DNA of 64,000 nt from Bacteroides fragilis (GTDB taxonomy: Bacteria > Bacteroidota > Bacteroidia > Bacteroidales > Bacteroidaceae): the NCBI RefSeq assembly GCF_019583405.1, contig NZ_SZUU01000004.1, positions 1 to 64,000 on the forward strand, written 5' to 3'. Each line of letters starts with the position of its first letter. Positions within the stretch are counted from its first letter, which is position 1. Positions 55,968-64,000 of the stretch are shown here, in pieces. The translations under genes were made by a program, and so were the position numbers. The notes beneath the pieces were generated by a model. It saw nothing but the letters and a program-made list of their open reading frames with translations, did not search any database and was not told the DNA's origin.

Positions 55968-57177
55968 GGAGGATTATATTCTGTTTTCATTTGCCGATAG
56001 GATGATATTCCTTTTATCAACTTATCTCTTATTATTTGATTGTGTAAATGGATATTTTTTAGAGAATGGAATTAATATACCCGTTTCTTTATTGGTGAAA
56101 AATGTATTATTAATATTAATTTTATGTCGTCTGTTCAATAATATTTTTTTTGTAAAAGTCGCATATGTTATTTGTGGATATATTGCAATTTTACTTTTTC
56201 ATTATACTTTTTTTTATGATATACAAAATTTCTTTATAGGTGAGTCATTTACTCATTTGATGAAGTTTGTAGTTACTATTATATATTTTATCTATTTCGT
56301 AAGGCTTTTCCGTATATTTCCGTCTAATTATATTTTTCATCGTATTAAGTCAATTATATATTTCAGTTTTGCTATTATTTTTATTAATATCGCTTTAGGG
56401 CCGTTAGGGGTCGGATATAAACAATATGGAGGCACTTTCACCTATCGAGGCTTTTTTTATGCAGGAAACGATTTATCAGGAGTAGTTTTGCTATTAGTCC
56501 CTTTAATACTCTTTTTTTCATTCATAAAGAGCAAAAAAGTAACCTGGAAGTATGTCCTTTTATGTTTTTGTTCTTTACTTGTTGGGGTACTGATTGGTAC
56601 AAAAACAGGTTTAATATCTATATTTATATCTTTGCTGGTTATTCCAAGACTGTATCAGTCACATAAAGCCGGGATGAAACATAAGTTAGTTAAGATCTTC
56701 TTTAGTTGTATCATTGTATTTATAGTAATATATATGATATATTATATATTAGATTATATTGGTTCTTTGCAACGATGGAGTTATATTTTAGAAGAAGGAG
56801 ATTTGAATGCAGTTATATATAGTGGTCGTGATTATTTTTGGGATCTAAATAAGGAAATGTTTTACAATTCTCCATGGGAGGTTTTATTATTAGGTATGGG
56901 AGGTGGTGTTACTGTTGAAAGAGATTTCTATGATACACTACTTAATTATGGAATACTAGGGGTTGCTATTGTTTATAGTTTTTATGCCTATGTTCTGATT
57001 CGTAGCCTTGTTTATTATAAAAATGCTGAATATCCTTTTGCTAAAGTTGTATTTTTTACTAATGTCTTGTTGTTTTCAGCATCTTGTATATCAGGGCATA
57101 TTATCTATTCAGGTACTGCTAATTTTTTTATCGCCGTGATGAATTCTTTGCAATATTATAAGATAAAAAATAAATGA
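55957..57177 (+). CDS. wzy: Wzy-type O-antigen/capsule polymerase
   Basis: The 406-residue, very hydrophobic protein has about 10-11 membrane helices. A large loop near residues 265-300 (YSGRDYFWDLNKEMFYNSPWE) matches the periplasmic loop of polymerases. Assignment is by topology and position after the flippase; these proteins have little sequence signature. Confidence 0.78.
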   Translation: MTNKEDYILFSFADRMIFLLSTYLLLFDCVNGYFLENGINIPVSLLVKNVLLILILCRLFNNIFFVKVAYVICGYIAILLFHYTFFYDIQNFFIGESFTHLMKFVVTIIYFIYFVRLFRIFPSNYIFHRIKSIIYFSFAIIFINIALGPLGVGYKQYGGTFTYRGFFYAGNDLSGVVLLLVPLILFFSFIKSKKVTWKYVLLCFCSLLVGVLIGTKTGLISIFISLLVIPRLYQSHKAGMKHKLVKIFFSCIIVFIVIYMIYYILDYIGSLQRWSYILEEGDLNAVIYSGRDYFWDLNKEMFYNSPWEVLLLGMGGGVTVERDFYDTLLNYGILGVAIVYSFYAYVLIRSLVYYKNAEYPFAKVVFFTNVLLFSASCISGHIIYSGTANFFIAVMNSLQYYKIKNK

Positions 57178-58241
57178 GAAAGATTCTTGTTATTTCTAAT
57201 ATGTATCCTTCGTTGAAGGATCCTGTTTTTGGAACTTTTGTTAAGGATTTTGTGGATGGTTTGAAGGAGTTTGCTCCTTCTTGGAACGTTGAACGGATTG
57301 TAATAGCTGGACGTAGCAATGGACTCTGTGAAAAGTGCTTGAAATATTTTGTCTTTTATGTTTGCATTATATTTCGACTCCTTTTTGTACGATATGATTA
57401 TGTATATGTACATTTGATCACACATGCAGCTATCCCTTTGAGAATAGTAGACTTTTTTCGTTCGTTGCCGTTGGTTTTTAATGTACATGGCGAAGACTTG
57501 TTAACTCAGTCGAGTTTAGCTTCATATTTACAAAAAATGGTTATTCCTTTATTGAAGAAATCGAAATTAATAGTTCTTCCTTCAAATTATTTTCAAAAGC
57601 GTTTTGAGCAGTTGTTGCCTATAATTTCAGTAAGTAAATTATATGTTTTTCCTTCGGGGGGAGTTGATACGAATTTATTTCGCCCCTCTACTACTGAAAA
57701 GAAACGATTGACAATTGGCTATGTTTCTAGAATTGATCGTGGAAAAGGATGGAATACATTTTTAGAGGCTATAAACTTACTCAACATCAATGGAATTGAC
57801 GTTGACGCATTGATGATCGGGCGTGGAGATGAAGTGGAACTTTTAAAGAATAAGATAAAGAAATTTAAACTGGCAAATGTTGAATTTGTAGGTGCTATAC
57901 CACATGAATTACTTCCTGAAAAATATGTTCAAATGGATTTATTTGTTTTTCCAACTCAATTAGAAGAGAGTTTAGGTCTAGTTGGCTTAGAAGCTATGGC
58001 CTGTGGTGTTCCTGTCATAGGGTCTTGTATTGGTGGACTTACTGATTATATAAAAGAAGGAGAGAATGGCTATTTTTTTAATCCAGGAGATGCTGTTTCA
58101 TTAGTTGATTCAATATTGAAATATATTGAGAGTAGTAATTTGACTAAACTGCAGATGAAAGAGAATGCGGTTAATACTGCTCAACGATTCTCCAAAAAGC
58201 ATTCTTATAATATGTTGTGTAGGCGTTTAGAAATGTGTTAG
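57174..58241 (+). CDS. Glycosyltransferase family 4
   Basis: The 355-residue GT-B enzyme has VNVHGEDLL near 100, GYVSRIDRGKGWNTFLEAI (about 182) and the donor-site EESLGLVGLEAMACGVPVIGS (about 262). It overlaps the polymerase by ATGA. Confidence 0.9.
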   Translation: MRKILVISNMYPSLKDPVFGTFVKDFVDGLKEFAPSWNVERIVIAGRSNGLCEKCLKYFVFYVCIIFRLLFVRYDYVYVHLITHAAIPLRIVDFFRSLPLVFNVHGEDLLTQSSLASYLQKMVIPLLKKSKLIVLPSNYFQKRFEQLLPIISVSKLYVFPSGGVDTNLFRPSTTEKKRLTIGYVSRIDRGKGWNTFLEAINLLNINGIDVDALMIGRGDEVELLKNKIKKFKLANVEFVGAIPHELLPEKYVQMDLFVFPTQLEESLGLVGLEAMACGVPVIGSCIGGLTDYIKEGENGYFFNPGDAVSLVDSILKYIESSNLTKLQMKENAVNTAQRFSKKHSYNMLCRRLEMC

Positions 58242-58271
58242 TATAGTGATTATATTATAATAAAAGTGATA

Positions 58272-59417
58272 ATGAAGAAAATATTATTGGCTTTTGGTAC
58301 ACGCCCAGAAGCGATAAAAATGGCTCCTTTATATAAGGCATTAGAGGAGCGTAGTGATTTATTTGAAACTCGTATTTGTGTTACTGCTCAGCATCGTCAA
58401 ATGCTTGATCAGGTTTTGACTTTTTTTAAAATAGTACCTGACTATGATTTGGATTTAATGCGTCCCGATCAGAATCTTAATACAATATGGGCTGATATAT
58501 TGATAAAGATGAAGACAGTTATTGAAGAATGGAGTCCTGATTGGGTGCTAGTACATGGAGATACTGCGACTTCAACAGCTGTTGCACTTGTTGCATATTT
58601 TGCTCATTGTAAAGTTGGACATATTGAAGCAGGGTTACGAACTTGGAATAAGTGGTCTCCATTTCCAGAAGAAATGAATAGGCAGCTTACTGGACGTATA
58701 GCAGACTTTCATTTTGCCCCTACGATTAAAAGTTGTGATAATCTGATTTCTGAAGGCATATTGAGAGAACATATTGATATTACAGGAAATACGGTAATTG
58801 ATGCTTTATACCAAAGTGTTTCAGAAGTAACTAAAGAGGGCTATAATAATGCTGAAATTGAAGATCTAAAGTCACTGCTTCAAATGAATAAAGATATTAT
58901 TCTTATTACGGGGCATAGGCGTGAAAATTTCGGTCAGGGATTTATCAATATTTGTACTGCTATAAAGGAAATTTCTATGAGATGTCCTGATGTTCAAATT
59001 GTTTATCCAGTTCATTTAAATCCCCATGTTACTAATCCTGTGTATGAGCAACTTAGTGGAATTGACAATGTGTTTCTTATAACTCCATTGAGTTATCCTA
59101 GTTTTGTTTGGTTAATGAATAAGAGCAAGATTATTCTGACTGATAGCGGAGGAGTACAAGAAGAAGCACCATCTTTAGGGAAACCTGTATTAGTGATGAG
59201 AGATACTACTGAACGACTAGAAGCAGTTGAAGCCGGTACAGTTATTTTGGTTGGAACTGATACAACAAAAATAGTAAATGCGACAATTGAATTATTGAAA
59301 AATCCTATTAAATATAAGGAAATGAGCAATATAAAAAATCCATATGGTGATGGTGAAGCCTGTAATAAGATAGTGAGTACGTTAATAAAATTATGTAATA
59401 AAAGAAATACTCTATGA
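58272..59417 (+). CDS. wecB: UDP-N-acetylglucosamine 2-epimerase
   Basis: The 381-residue enzyme converts UDP-GlcNAc to UDP-ManNAc. The start FGTRPEAIKMAPLYKAL, HIEAGLRTWNKWSPFPEEMNR (about 117) and TDSGGVQEEAPSLGKP (about 290) are diagnostic. The ATG at 58272 is preferred to a GTG 6 bases upstream. Confidence 0.94.
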   Translation: MKKILLAFGTRPEAIKMAPLYKALEERSDLFETRICVTAQHRQMLDQVLTFFKIVPDYDLDLMRPDQNLNTIWADILIKMKTVIEEWSPDWVLVHGDTATSTAVALVAYFAHCKVGHIEAGLRTWNKWSPFPEEMNRQLTGRIADFHFAPTIKSCDNLISEGILREHIDITGNTVIDALYQSVSEVTKEGYNNAEIEDLKSLLQMNKDIILITGHRRENFGQGFINICTAIKEISMRCPDVQIVYPVHLNPHVTNPVYEQLSGIDNVFLITPLSYPSFVWLMNKSKIILTDSGGVQEEAPSLGKPVLVMRDTTERLEAVEAGTVILVGTDTTKIVNATIELLKNPIKYKEMSNIKNPYGDGEACNKIVSTLIKLCNKRNTL

Positions 59418-60124
59418 AAGATTATATGAGCCCAATCATAATAAAAGGATTGAAAGTATACCCTTTTCACTCGATGGATGAACTTGTAAAAGAATGTCTG
59501 AATGAGAAAAAATTAGTTCTTTCTGTAAATGCAGAGATTTTAATGCGCGCAGATGATGAAATGAAAACAATAATAAATGAGCATATAGGATATGCTGATG
59601 GTATTGGAACAGTTAAGGCTCTTAGGCAAAAAGGAGCTAAAAATGTGCATAGAATACCAGGATGTGAGCTTTGGATGGAACTAATAAAGAAATATGGTGA
59701 TAAACATAAATACTTTCTATGTGGTTCTACTTCAGAAGTTATTGGTCAGGTTGTAGAGAAGTTGCAAGAAGAATATCCACATTTACAAATTGTTGGATAT
59801 AGAGATGGCTTTTTTAAAAGGGAAGAAGAGTTTAAACAGTTAGAAGATATTTTAATAAAAGAAGCTCCTGACTTTGTGTTTGTTGCTACTGGCTTTCCCT
59901 TTCAGGAAAAACTGATGGCTCGATTGTGGAGTAAATACCCAGCTACGTATTTGAGTTTAGGTGGTAGTTTTGATGTATATGCAGGTGCGGTAAAGCGGGC
60001 TCCTCGCCCTTTTCAGCGCCTTGGGTTAGAATGGTTTTATCGTTTGATAAAGCAACCGATTAGGATTAAGAGACAGTTTGTTTTAATTCAGTTTGTATGG
60101 TTGTATTTAACGCGACAACTGTAG
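59414..60124 (+). CDS. WecG/TagA/CpsF-family glycosyltransferase (GT26)
   Basis: The 236-residue enzyme has NAEILMRADDEMK (about 36), ADGIGTVKALRQKG (about 58), and FVATGFPFQEKLMARLW (about 157) with the family's GxPxQE. Members add ManNAc(-uronate) to the first lipid-linked sugar, which fits the 2-epimerase just upstream. A second in-frame ATG lies 12 bases on. Confidence 0.9.
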   Translation: MKDYMSPIIIKGLKVYPFHSMDELVKECLNEKKLVLSVNAEILMRADDEMKTIINEHIGYADGIGTVKALRQKGAKNVHRIPGCELWMELIKKYGDKHKYFLCGSTSEVIGQVVEKLQEEYPHLQIVGYRDGFFKREEEFKQLEDILIKEAPDFVFVATGFPFQEKLMARLWSKYPATYLSLGGSFDVYAGAVKRAPRPFQRLGLEWFYRLIKQPIRIKRQFVLIQFVWLYLTRQL

Positions 60125-60154
60125 TATTTCACTCGTTAAATATTTTTTCTTTTG

Positions 60155-61117
60155 ATGAACATACTTATTACTGGAGTTCACGGTTTTGTGGGTTCTAGTC
60201 TTGTTATGGCTTTAAAAAGTCAACATGCTCTTTATGGGCTGGATATTGTTTCTCTTGATAAAGATGGAATTATAAATAGTCTTTCTTGGGAAGATGTTGG
60301 GCCTGAATCTTTCCCGATGCAAAATCTCCCGCATTTTGATGCAATCATTCATCTTGCCGGAAAGGCTCATGATACGAAAAACCAATCAACTGCTCAGTCT
60401 TATTTTGATATTAATACCGGCCTGACTCAAAAGATATTTGATTTCTTTTTGGAGTCTTCTGCGAAGAAATTCATATTTTTTAGTTCAGTAAAAGCTGCGG
60501 CTGATAGTGTAGTGGGAGATATGCTTACTGAGGATGTTATTCCGGCTCCTGTTGGGCCTTATGGAGAGAGTAAGATCAAGGCTGAAGAATATATAAAGGA
60601 GCATTTAGAATACTCAACAACAGAGAAACAGGTGTATATTCTTCGTCCTTGTATGATTCACGGACCGGGAAATAAAGGGAATCTGAATTTATTATATAAT
60701 GTAGTGAAAAAAGGAATCCCTTGGCCTCTTGGTGATTTTGATAATCGTCGTTCGTTTAATTCAATCGATAACCTTTGTTATGTGATTGAAGGGCTTTTGA
60801 ATCAGGATGTACCTACGGGCATTTATCATATGGGGGATGATGAAGCTTTGTCAACAAATGAATTGATTGCCATCATGTGCGAGGCAATGGAAAAACAACC
60901 TCGTATCTGGAAGATGAATAAGCGTTTTATGGAAGCTTGTGCCGGATTGGGCACTTTACTCCACTTGCCTTTGAATACCGAAAGACTTCGTAAACTGACG
61001 GAGAATTATGTGGTAAGTAATGCTAAGATCAAAGCAGCTTTAGGTATCGATAAATTACCTGTCACTGCTAAAGAAGGATTAATGAAGACCATTCGTTCAT
61101 TTGAAGAAACTAAATAA
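60155..61117 (+). CDS. NAD-dependent epimerase/dehydratase, UDP-4-keto-sugar reductase type
   Basis: The 320-residue extended SDR has ITGVHGFVGSSLV at the start, IIHLAGKAHDT near 70 and the catalytic YGESKIKAEEY near 133. Enzymes of this type precede the initiating transferase in many Bacteroides capsule loci and produce an N-acetyl-6-deoxyhexosamine donor. The ATG at 60155 is used. Confidence 0.85.
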   Translation: MNILITGVHGFVGSSLVMALKSQHALYGLDIVSLDKDGIINSLSWEDVGPESFPMQNLPHFDAIIHLAGKAHDTKNQSTAQSYFDINTGLTQKIFDFFLESSAKKFIFFSSVKAAADSVVGDMLTEDVIPAPVGPYGESKIKAEEYIKEHLEYSTTEKQVYILRPCMIHGPGNKGNLNLLYNVVKKGIPWPLGDFDNRRSFNSIDNLCYVIEGLLNQDVPTGIYHMGDDEALSTNELIAIMCEAMEKQPRIWKMNKRFMEACAGLGTLLHLPLNTERLRKLTENYVVSNAKIKAALGIDKLPVTAKEGLMKTIRSFEETK

Positions 61118-61120
61118 CTT

Positions 61121-62071
61121 ATGTATTATCTGCTAATCTTAGTTCTGCTATTCCTGGCAGAACTTTTTTATTTCCGTATTGCTGATAAATGTAATATTAT
61201 CGACAAACCAAACGAGCGGAGTTCGCATACCCGTATTACTCTGAGAGGTGGAGGAATCATTTTCTATTTGGGTGCATTGACTTTTTTCCTGACGAATCAG
61301 TTTGAATACCCTTGGTTTATACTGGCTTTGACCTTGATCACTTTTATCAGTTTTGTAGATGATATCCGTTCTACTTCGCAAGGTTTGCGTTTAGTCTTCC
61401 ATTTTATGGCAATGGGCCTGATGTTCTATCAATGGGGATTGTTTAGCTTGCCTTGGTGGACGTTGCTTGTCGCTCTGATCGTCTGTACGGGGATTATCAA
61501 TGCCTATAACTTTATGGATGGCATTAACGGCATTACCGGCGGATATTCATTGGTTATCCTGATTTCTTTGGCATATGTGAATGCAGAAGTGATCTCCTTC
61601 ACAGAACAGAGTTTTATTTATACGATGATTTGTTCTGTGTTGGTGTTTGACTTCTTTAATTTCCGTAAGAGAGCGAAATGCTTTGCCGGTGATGTGGGTT
61701 CGGTCAGTATAGCTTTTGTAGTCTTGTTCCTGATCGGGAGTTTGATTTTTCAAACTAAAGATTTCAGCTGGCTTGTATTGCTTGTTGTGTACGGAGTGGA
61801 TAGTGTGTTGACGATCGTACACCGATTGTTGCTACATGAAAATATTGGTTTGCCTCACAGGAAACATTTGTATCAGATCATGGCCAATGAGCTGAAGATA
61901 CCACACGTGGCAGTGGCATTGACCTATATGTCGGTGCAAACCGTAGTTCTAGTAGGATATTTGCTGTTACGTGAGTATGGATATGGGTATTTATTAGGGA
62001 GCATCTTGGTGTTGGGGCTATTATACTTCCTATTTATGAAGAGATTCTTCTATTTACATAAATCAAATTAA
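61121..62071 (+). CDS. Undecaprenyl-phosphate glycosyltransferase (WecA/MraY family)
   Basis: The 316-residue membrane enzyme has about 9-10 helices. Motifs are DKPNERSSHTRITLRGGG (about 28-45), FVDDIRS (about 84), NAYNFMDGINGITGGYS (about 125-141, metal-binding Asp) and LPHRKHLYQ (about 246). It puts the first sugar phosphate on the lipid carrier and starts repeat-unit assembly. Last capsule-specific gene, in its usual 3' place. Confidence 0.93.
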   Translation: MYYLLILVLLFLAELFYFRIADKCNIIDKPNERSSHTRITLRGGGIIFYLGALTFFLTNQFEYPWFILALTLITFISFVDDIRSTSQGLRLVFHFMAMGLMFYQWGLFSLPWWTLLVALIVCTGIINAYNFMDGINGITGGYSLVILISLAYVNAEVISFTEQSFIYTMICSVLVFDFFNFRKRAKCFAGDVGSVSIAFVVLFLIGSLIFQTKDFSWLVLLVVYGVDSVLTIVHRLLLHENIGLPHRKHLYQIMANELKIPHVAVALTYMSVQTVVLVGYLLLREYGYGYLLGSILVLGLLYFLFMKRFFYLHKSN

Positions 62072-62077
62072 TTACTC

Positions 62078-62662
62078 ATGGAAAACTTAACAGAGAATGA
62101 TTTTCAACGTGTGGCAGATTGGCTTGGCGTTGAAATGGCAGTGGTAAAAGCCGTACAGACAGTTGAAACCGGTGGTCGTGGGGGCTTTGTGGCTCCGGGG
62201 CGACCGGTGATTTTATTCGAAGGACACATCTTTTGGCGTGAACTCAAGAAGCAGGGGCTTGATCCGGAGAAATATGTTGCGGGCAATGAAAATATTCTTT
62301 ATCCTAAATGGGAGAAGGGGCATTATTATGGAGGGATAAGAGAGTATGAACGTCTGGAAAAGGCCCGGAAAATACATAAAGAAGCTGCTGACGCTTCCAC
62401 TTCATGGGGAATGTTTCAGGTGATGGGCTTTAACTATGTGATGTGTGGGTATGGCAGTGTAGATGAAATGGTGAAAGATATGTGTACCGGAGAAGATAAG
62501 CAACTGGAGGCATTTGCGAGGTTCATTAAACTTGCTGGGTTACGGCCCAATCTGGAGCGGAAAGACTGGACCGGTTTTGCCAAAAGATATAATGGTTCCG
62601 GATATGCTCAGAATCAGTACGATAAAAAATTAGAAGAGGCTTATCGGAGATTTACGAAGTAG
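62078..62662 (+). CDS. N-acetylmuramidase family protein
   Basis: The 194-residue protein matches the DUF3380-type muramidase domain. VQTVETGGRGGFVAPGRP includes the presumed catalytic Glu (about 26) and FEGHIFWREL follows; WGMFQVMGFNYV (about 110) is a lysozyme-like block. It has no signal peptide, as in phage endolysins. It lies 6 bp after the transferase gene and is probably read through from the capsule operon. Confidence 0.85.
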   Translation: MENLTENDFQRVADWLGVEMAVVKAVQTVETGGRGGFVAPGRPVILFEGHIFWRELKKQGLDPEKYVAGNENILYPKWEKGHYYGGIREYERLEKARKIHKEAADASTSWGMFQVMGFNYVMCGYGSVDEMVKDMCTGEDKQLEAFARFIKLAGLRPNLERKDWTGFAKRYNGSGYAQNQYDKKLEEAYRRFTK

Positions 62663-62672
62663 AAAAGAGATA

Positions 62673-62699
62673 TACCCGGTTTTCGGGTGTAGATTTTTG
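62673..62699 (+). terminator. Terminator at the end of the capsule operon
   Basis: ACCCG (62674-62678) and CGGGT (62684-62688) with loop GTTTT, followed by a T-rich stretch. The stem is short but well placed, 11 bp after the muramidase stop. Confidence 0.6.
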
Positions 62700-62703
62700 T
62701 TTC

Positions 62704-62743
62704 GTCCCCAGCTTTATACCATATCGGGTATAAATCTGGGGAC
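62704..62743. repeat. 17 bp inverted repeat downstream of the capsule operon
   Basis: GTCCCCAGCTTTATACC (62704-62720) and GGTATAAATCTGGGGAC (62727-62743) pair over 17 bp with one mismatch and a 6-base loop. A near-palindrome CCGTTAAACGG follows at 62747-62757. No T run follows. The rest of the gap up to 62984 holds the promoter below and no gene. Confidence 0.75.
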
Positions 62744-62887
62744 ATTCCGTTAAACGGATATAATATGAATAATCGAACCATAGCAGAGTATGTGAAGTAG
62801 ATGTATGAGAAAGAATTAAGTAATGACTCTGATAATGTGATGATTATAACTTGTTCTGTATAACTTGATCCGGACGCCTCATTTTCC

Positions 62888-62918
62888 TTTGTCATCTTCC
62901 TGCAAATGTCCACCTTTG
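62888..62918 (+). promoter_or_regulatory. Promoter of the HU-like gene
   Basis: TTTG (62888-62891), exactly 19 bp, CACCTTTG (62911-62918). The -7 box has one mismatch (C for T). An AGGAGA ribosome site lies before the ATG at 62985. Confidence 0.6.
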
Positions 62919-62984
62919 CAATGTTGATCAACGCAATGTGAATAAAATCAGTGGTAATAACATTAAAAAAAGGAGATTAGGAAT

Positions 62985-63464
62985 ATGGCATTATTTTATA
63001 AAGCAGTAAAATCGACTATGGCAACTAAGTCCGGTGATAAGAAATGGCACTTGAATTTGGTGAAGGTAGGCAAGATGGTATCTACTCAGCAATTGGCTGA
63101 AATGATTGCGGAAAAGTCGTCGTTGACTCCGGGTGATGTGCATAATGTGGTTCGGAACTTGATGACAGCGATGCGTAGTGCACTGCTGGACAGTAAGACG
63201 GTACGTCTGGACGGATTGGGTACTTTTACGATGAAAGCGCGTACACGGGGAAGGGGAGTGGACAAAGAGGAAGAGGTGAATCCGAATCAGGTGGCAGCCC
63301 TTCTTTGTCATTTTACTCCTCAATATACTCGTCCTGCGGCTATCGGTACTACCCGGGCTTTGTTTCAGGGTGTTGAGTTTCAGAAGGCGAGTGGGATCGG
63401 TGCTTCGGGCAATAATGGCTCCGGAGGTGGTGATGGAGACATAGTGGATGATCCGACTGCGTAA
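62985..63464 (+). CDS. HU-like DNA-binding protein
   Basis: The 159-residue protein fits the HU/IHF superfamily variant common in Bacteroides. A core is at about residues 25-115 (KVGKMVSTQQLAEMIAEKSSLTPGDVHNVVRNLMTAM; VRLDGLGTFTMKARTRGRG). A Gly/Ala-rich tail follows (GASGNNGSGGGDGD). It is followed by a smalltalk gene, a frequent pairing in this genus. Role unknown beyond probable DNA binding. Confidence 0.85.
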   Translation: MALFYKAVKSTMATKSGDKKWHLNLVKVGKMVSTQQLAEMIAEKSSLTPGDVHNVVRNLMTAMRSALLDSKTVRLDGLGTFTMKARTRGRGVDKEEEVNPNQVAALLCHFTPQYTRPAAIGTTRALFQGVEFQKASGIGASGNNGSGGGDGDIVDDPTA

Positions 63465-63485
63465 TAAGTTTAATCAGATAAATAT

Positions 63486-63578
63486 ATGAAGAAGAATAGC
63501 TGGAATATCCTTTTAAAGGTGATCATAGCTGTGGCAAGCGCCATTGCCGGAGTGATAGGAGGGCAGGGACTGCTCTGA
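63486..63578 (+). CDS. Smalltalk family mini-protein
   Basis: This is a 30-codon open frame, ATG at 63486, TGA at 63576-63578. It has MKKNSWNILLKVIIAVASAI, then a Gly-rich end. The basic start and single hydrophobic helix match the small proteins called smalltalk in Bacteroides, found next to HU-like genes. It begins 21 bases after the HU-like stop. Function unknown. Confidence 0.85.
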   Translation: MKKNSWNILLKVIIAVASAIAGVIGGQGLL

Positions 63579-63605
63579 TAACTGACCGATCGTTTCGGTT
63601 GAAAA

Positions 63606-63651
63606 AATAAATGCCGGTATCTGTTCGGAAGAATGGGTACCGGCATTTATT
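63606..63651 (+). terminator. Terminator after the smalltalk gene
   Basis: AATAAATGCCGGTA (63606-63619) and TACCGGCATTTATT (63638-63651) form a perfect 14 bp stem flanked by A and T runs, so it can work on both strands. Confidence 0.85.
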
Positions 63652-63689
63652 ATTATGGTTAGCAAAACCGATAATTAAGAATAATCTTG

Positions 63690-63697
63690 TATATTTG
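63690..63697 (+). promoter_or_regulatory. -7 promoter element for the last gene
   Basis: TATATTTG, an exact TAnnTTTG match, 28 bp before the ATG at 63726. No clear -33 box. Confidence 0.5.
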
Positions 63698-63725
63698 TGA
63701 GTGAAACGATTAATAGAAATGCGTT

Positions 63726-64000
63726 ATGGCTAAACTTTACCCGATTGGGATACAGAACTTTGAAAGTTTGCGAGATGATAATTACTTTTATATTGATAAA
63801 ACGAAGTTAATCTATAAACTTGCGAATACGGGGCGATATTATTTCCTGAGCCGTCCCCGTCGCTTTGGCAAGAGTCTGCTGATATCTACTCTTGAAGCTT
63901 ATTTTCAGGGGAAGAAAGACTTGTTTCGTGGATTGGCTATGGAGAGATTGGAGAAAGACTGGATAAAATATCCGATTTTGCATCTGGATCTGAACACGGA
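63726..64000 (+). CDS. AAA-ATPase-like / PD-(D/E)XK family protein (partial, cut by window end)
   Basis: The first 91 residues are visible. They contain PIGIQNFESLRDDNYFYIDKT, typical of the AAA-ATPase-like plus DUF1703 nuclease family. FLSRPRRFGKSLLISTLEAYF follows, with a degenerate P-loop (RPRRFGKSL). These proteins are numerous in Bacteroides genomes and their role is unknown. The C-terminus lies outside the window. Confidence 0.85.
   Translation, partial: MAKLYPIGIQNFESLRDDNYFYIDKTKLIYKLANTGRYYFLSRPRRFGKSLLISTLEAYFQGKKDLFRGLAMERLEKDWIKYPILHLDLNT

Overview
The window looks like a chromosomal segment of Bacteroides fragilis or a very close relative. The reasons are Bacteroides-type promoters (TTTG about 19 bp upstream of TAnnTTTG), a SusC/SusD pair, a smalltalk-type mini-protein, and a capsular polysaccharide locus that opens with UpxY and UpxZ behind a promoter segment flanked by inverted repeats. 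That last arrangement is the hallmark of B. fragilis phase-variable capsules. Species assignment is inference from gene content, not from alignment.

Positions 1-13053 are core genome. A 5S rRNA ends an rRNA operon. Then come nadK (reverse), the run pdxJ-exbB-exbD-tonB, a DJ-1/PfpI protein, ispD, recG, ndk, an M23/LysM peptidase, and a block of DUF1599, DoxX-like protein, tpiA, a SPOR protein and folE. Positions 13115-21554 form a carbohydrate-use locus: ECF sigma factor, FecR anti-sigma, SusC with an STN domain, SusD, and a serine-type sulfatase. dnaG converges on it from the right.

Positions 24458-27435 hold a repeat-rich secreted protein and a lipoprotein with an internal duplication. Positions 27644-31744 hold a complete Phe/Tyr branch operon on the reverse strand: prephenate dehydratase, aminotransferase, DAHP synthase/chorismate mutase, prephenate dehydrogenase. 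It is preceded by an untracked 28-codon leader peptide rich in Phe and Tyr, a terminator hairpin and a competing antiterminator pairing, which is a textbook attenuator. A TPR protein, recQ and recJ follow, then a truncated DUF1016 nuclease and tag.

Positions 38555-40346 carry three small accessory genes on the reverse strand; the first has a frameshift in a run of seven A. Positions 40507-40739 are the invertible promoter segment of the capsule locus. The only good promoter inside it points left, so the capsule operon appears OFF in this sequence. The operon (40960-62071) runs upxY, upxZ, DUF5690 membrane protein, a cytidylyltransferase, PEP mutase, phosphonopyruvate decarboxylase and 2-aminoethylphosphonate (AEP) transaminase. 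It continues with CDP-glucose and CDP-6-deoxyhexose genes, glycosyltransferases, a sulfotransferase-like protein, flippase, polymerase, UDP-ManNAc genes and the lipid-linked initiating transferase. AEP genes suggest a capsule decorated with AEP, as known for polysaccharide B of B. fragilis. Base composition drops sharply to AT-rich at about 47.6 kb, where the sugar-specific part begins, and recovers near 60 kb.

The window ends with an N-acetylmuramidase, an HU-like protein, a 30-residue smalltalk protein missed by length cut-offs, and the start of an AAA-ATPase-like gene cut by the window edge.
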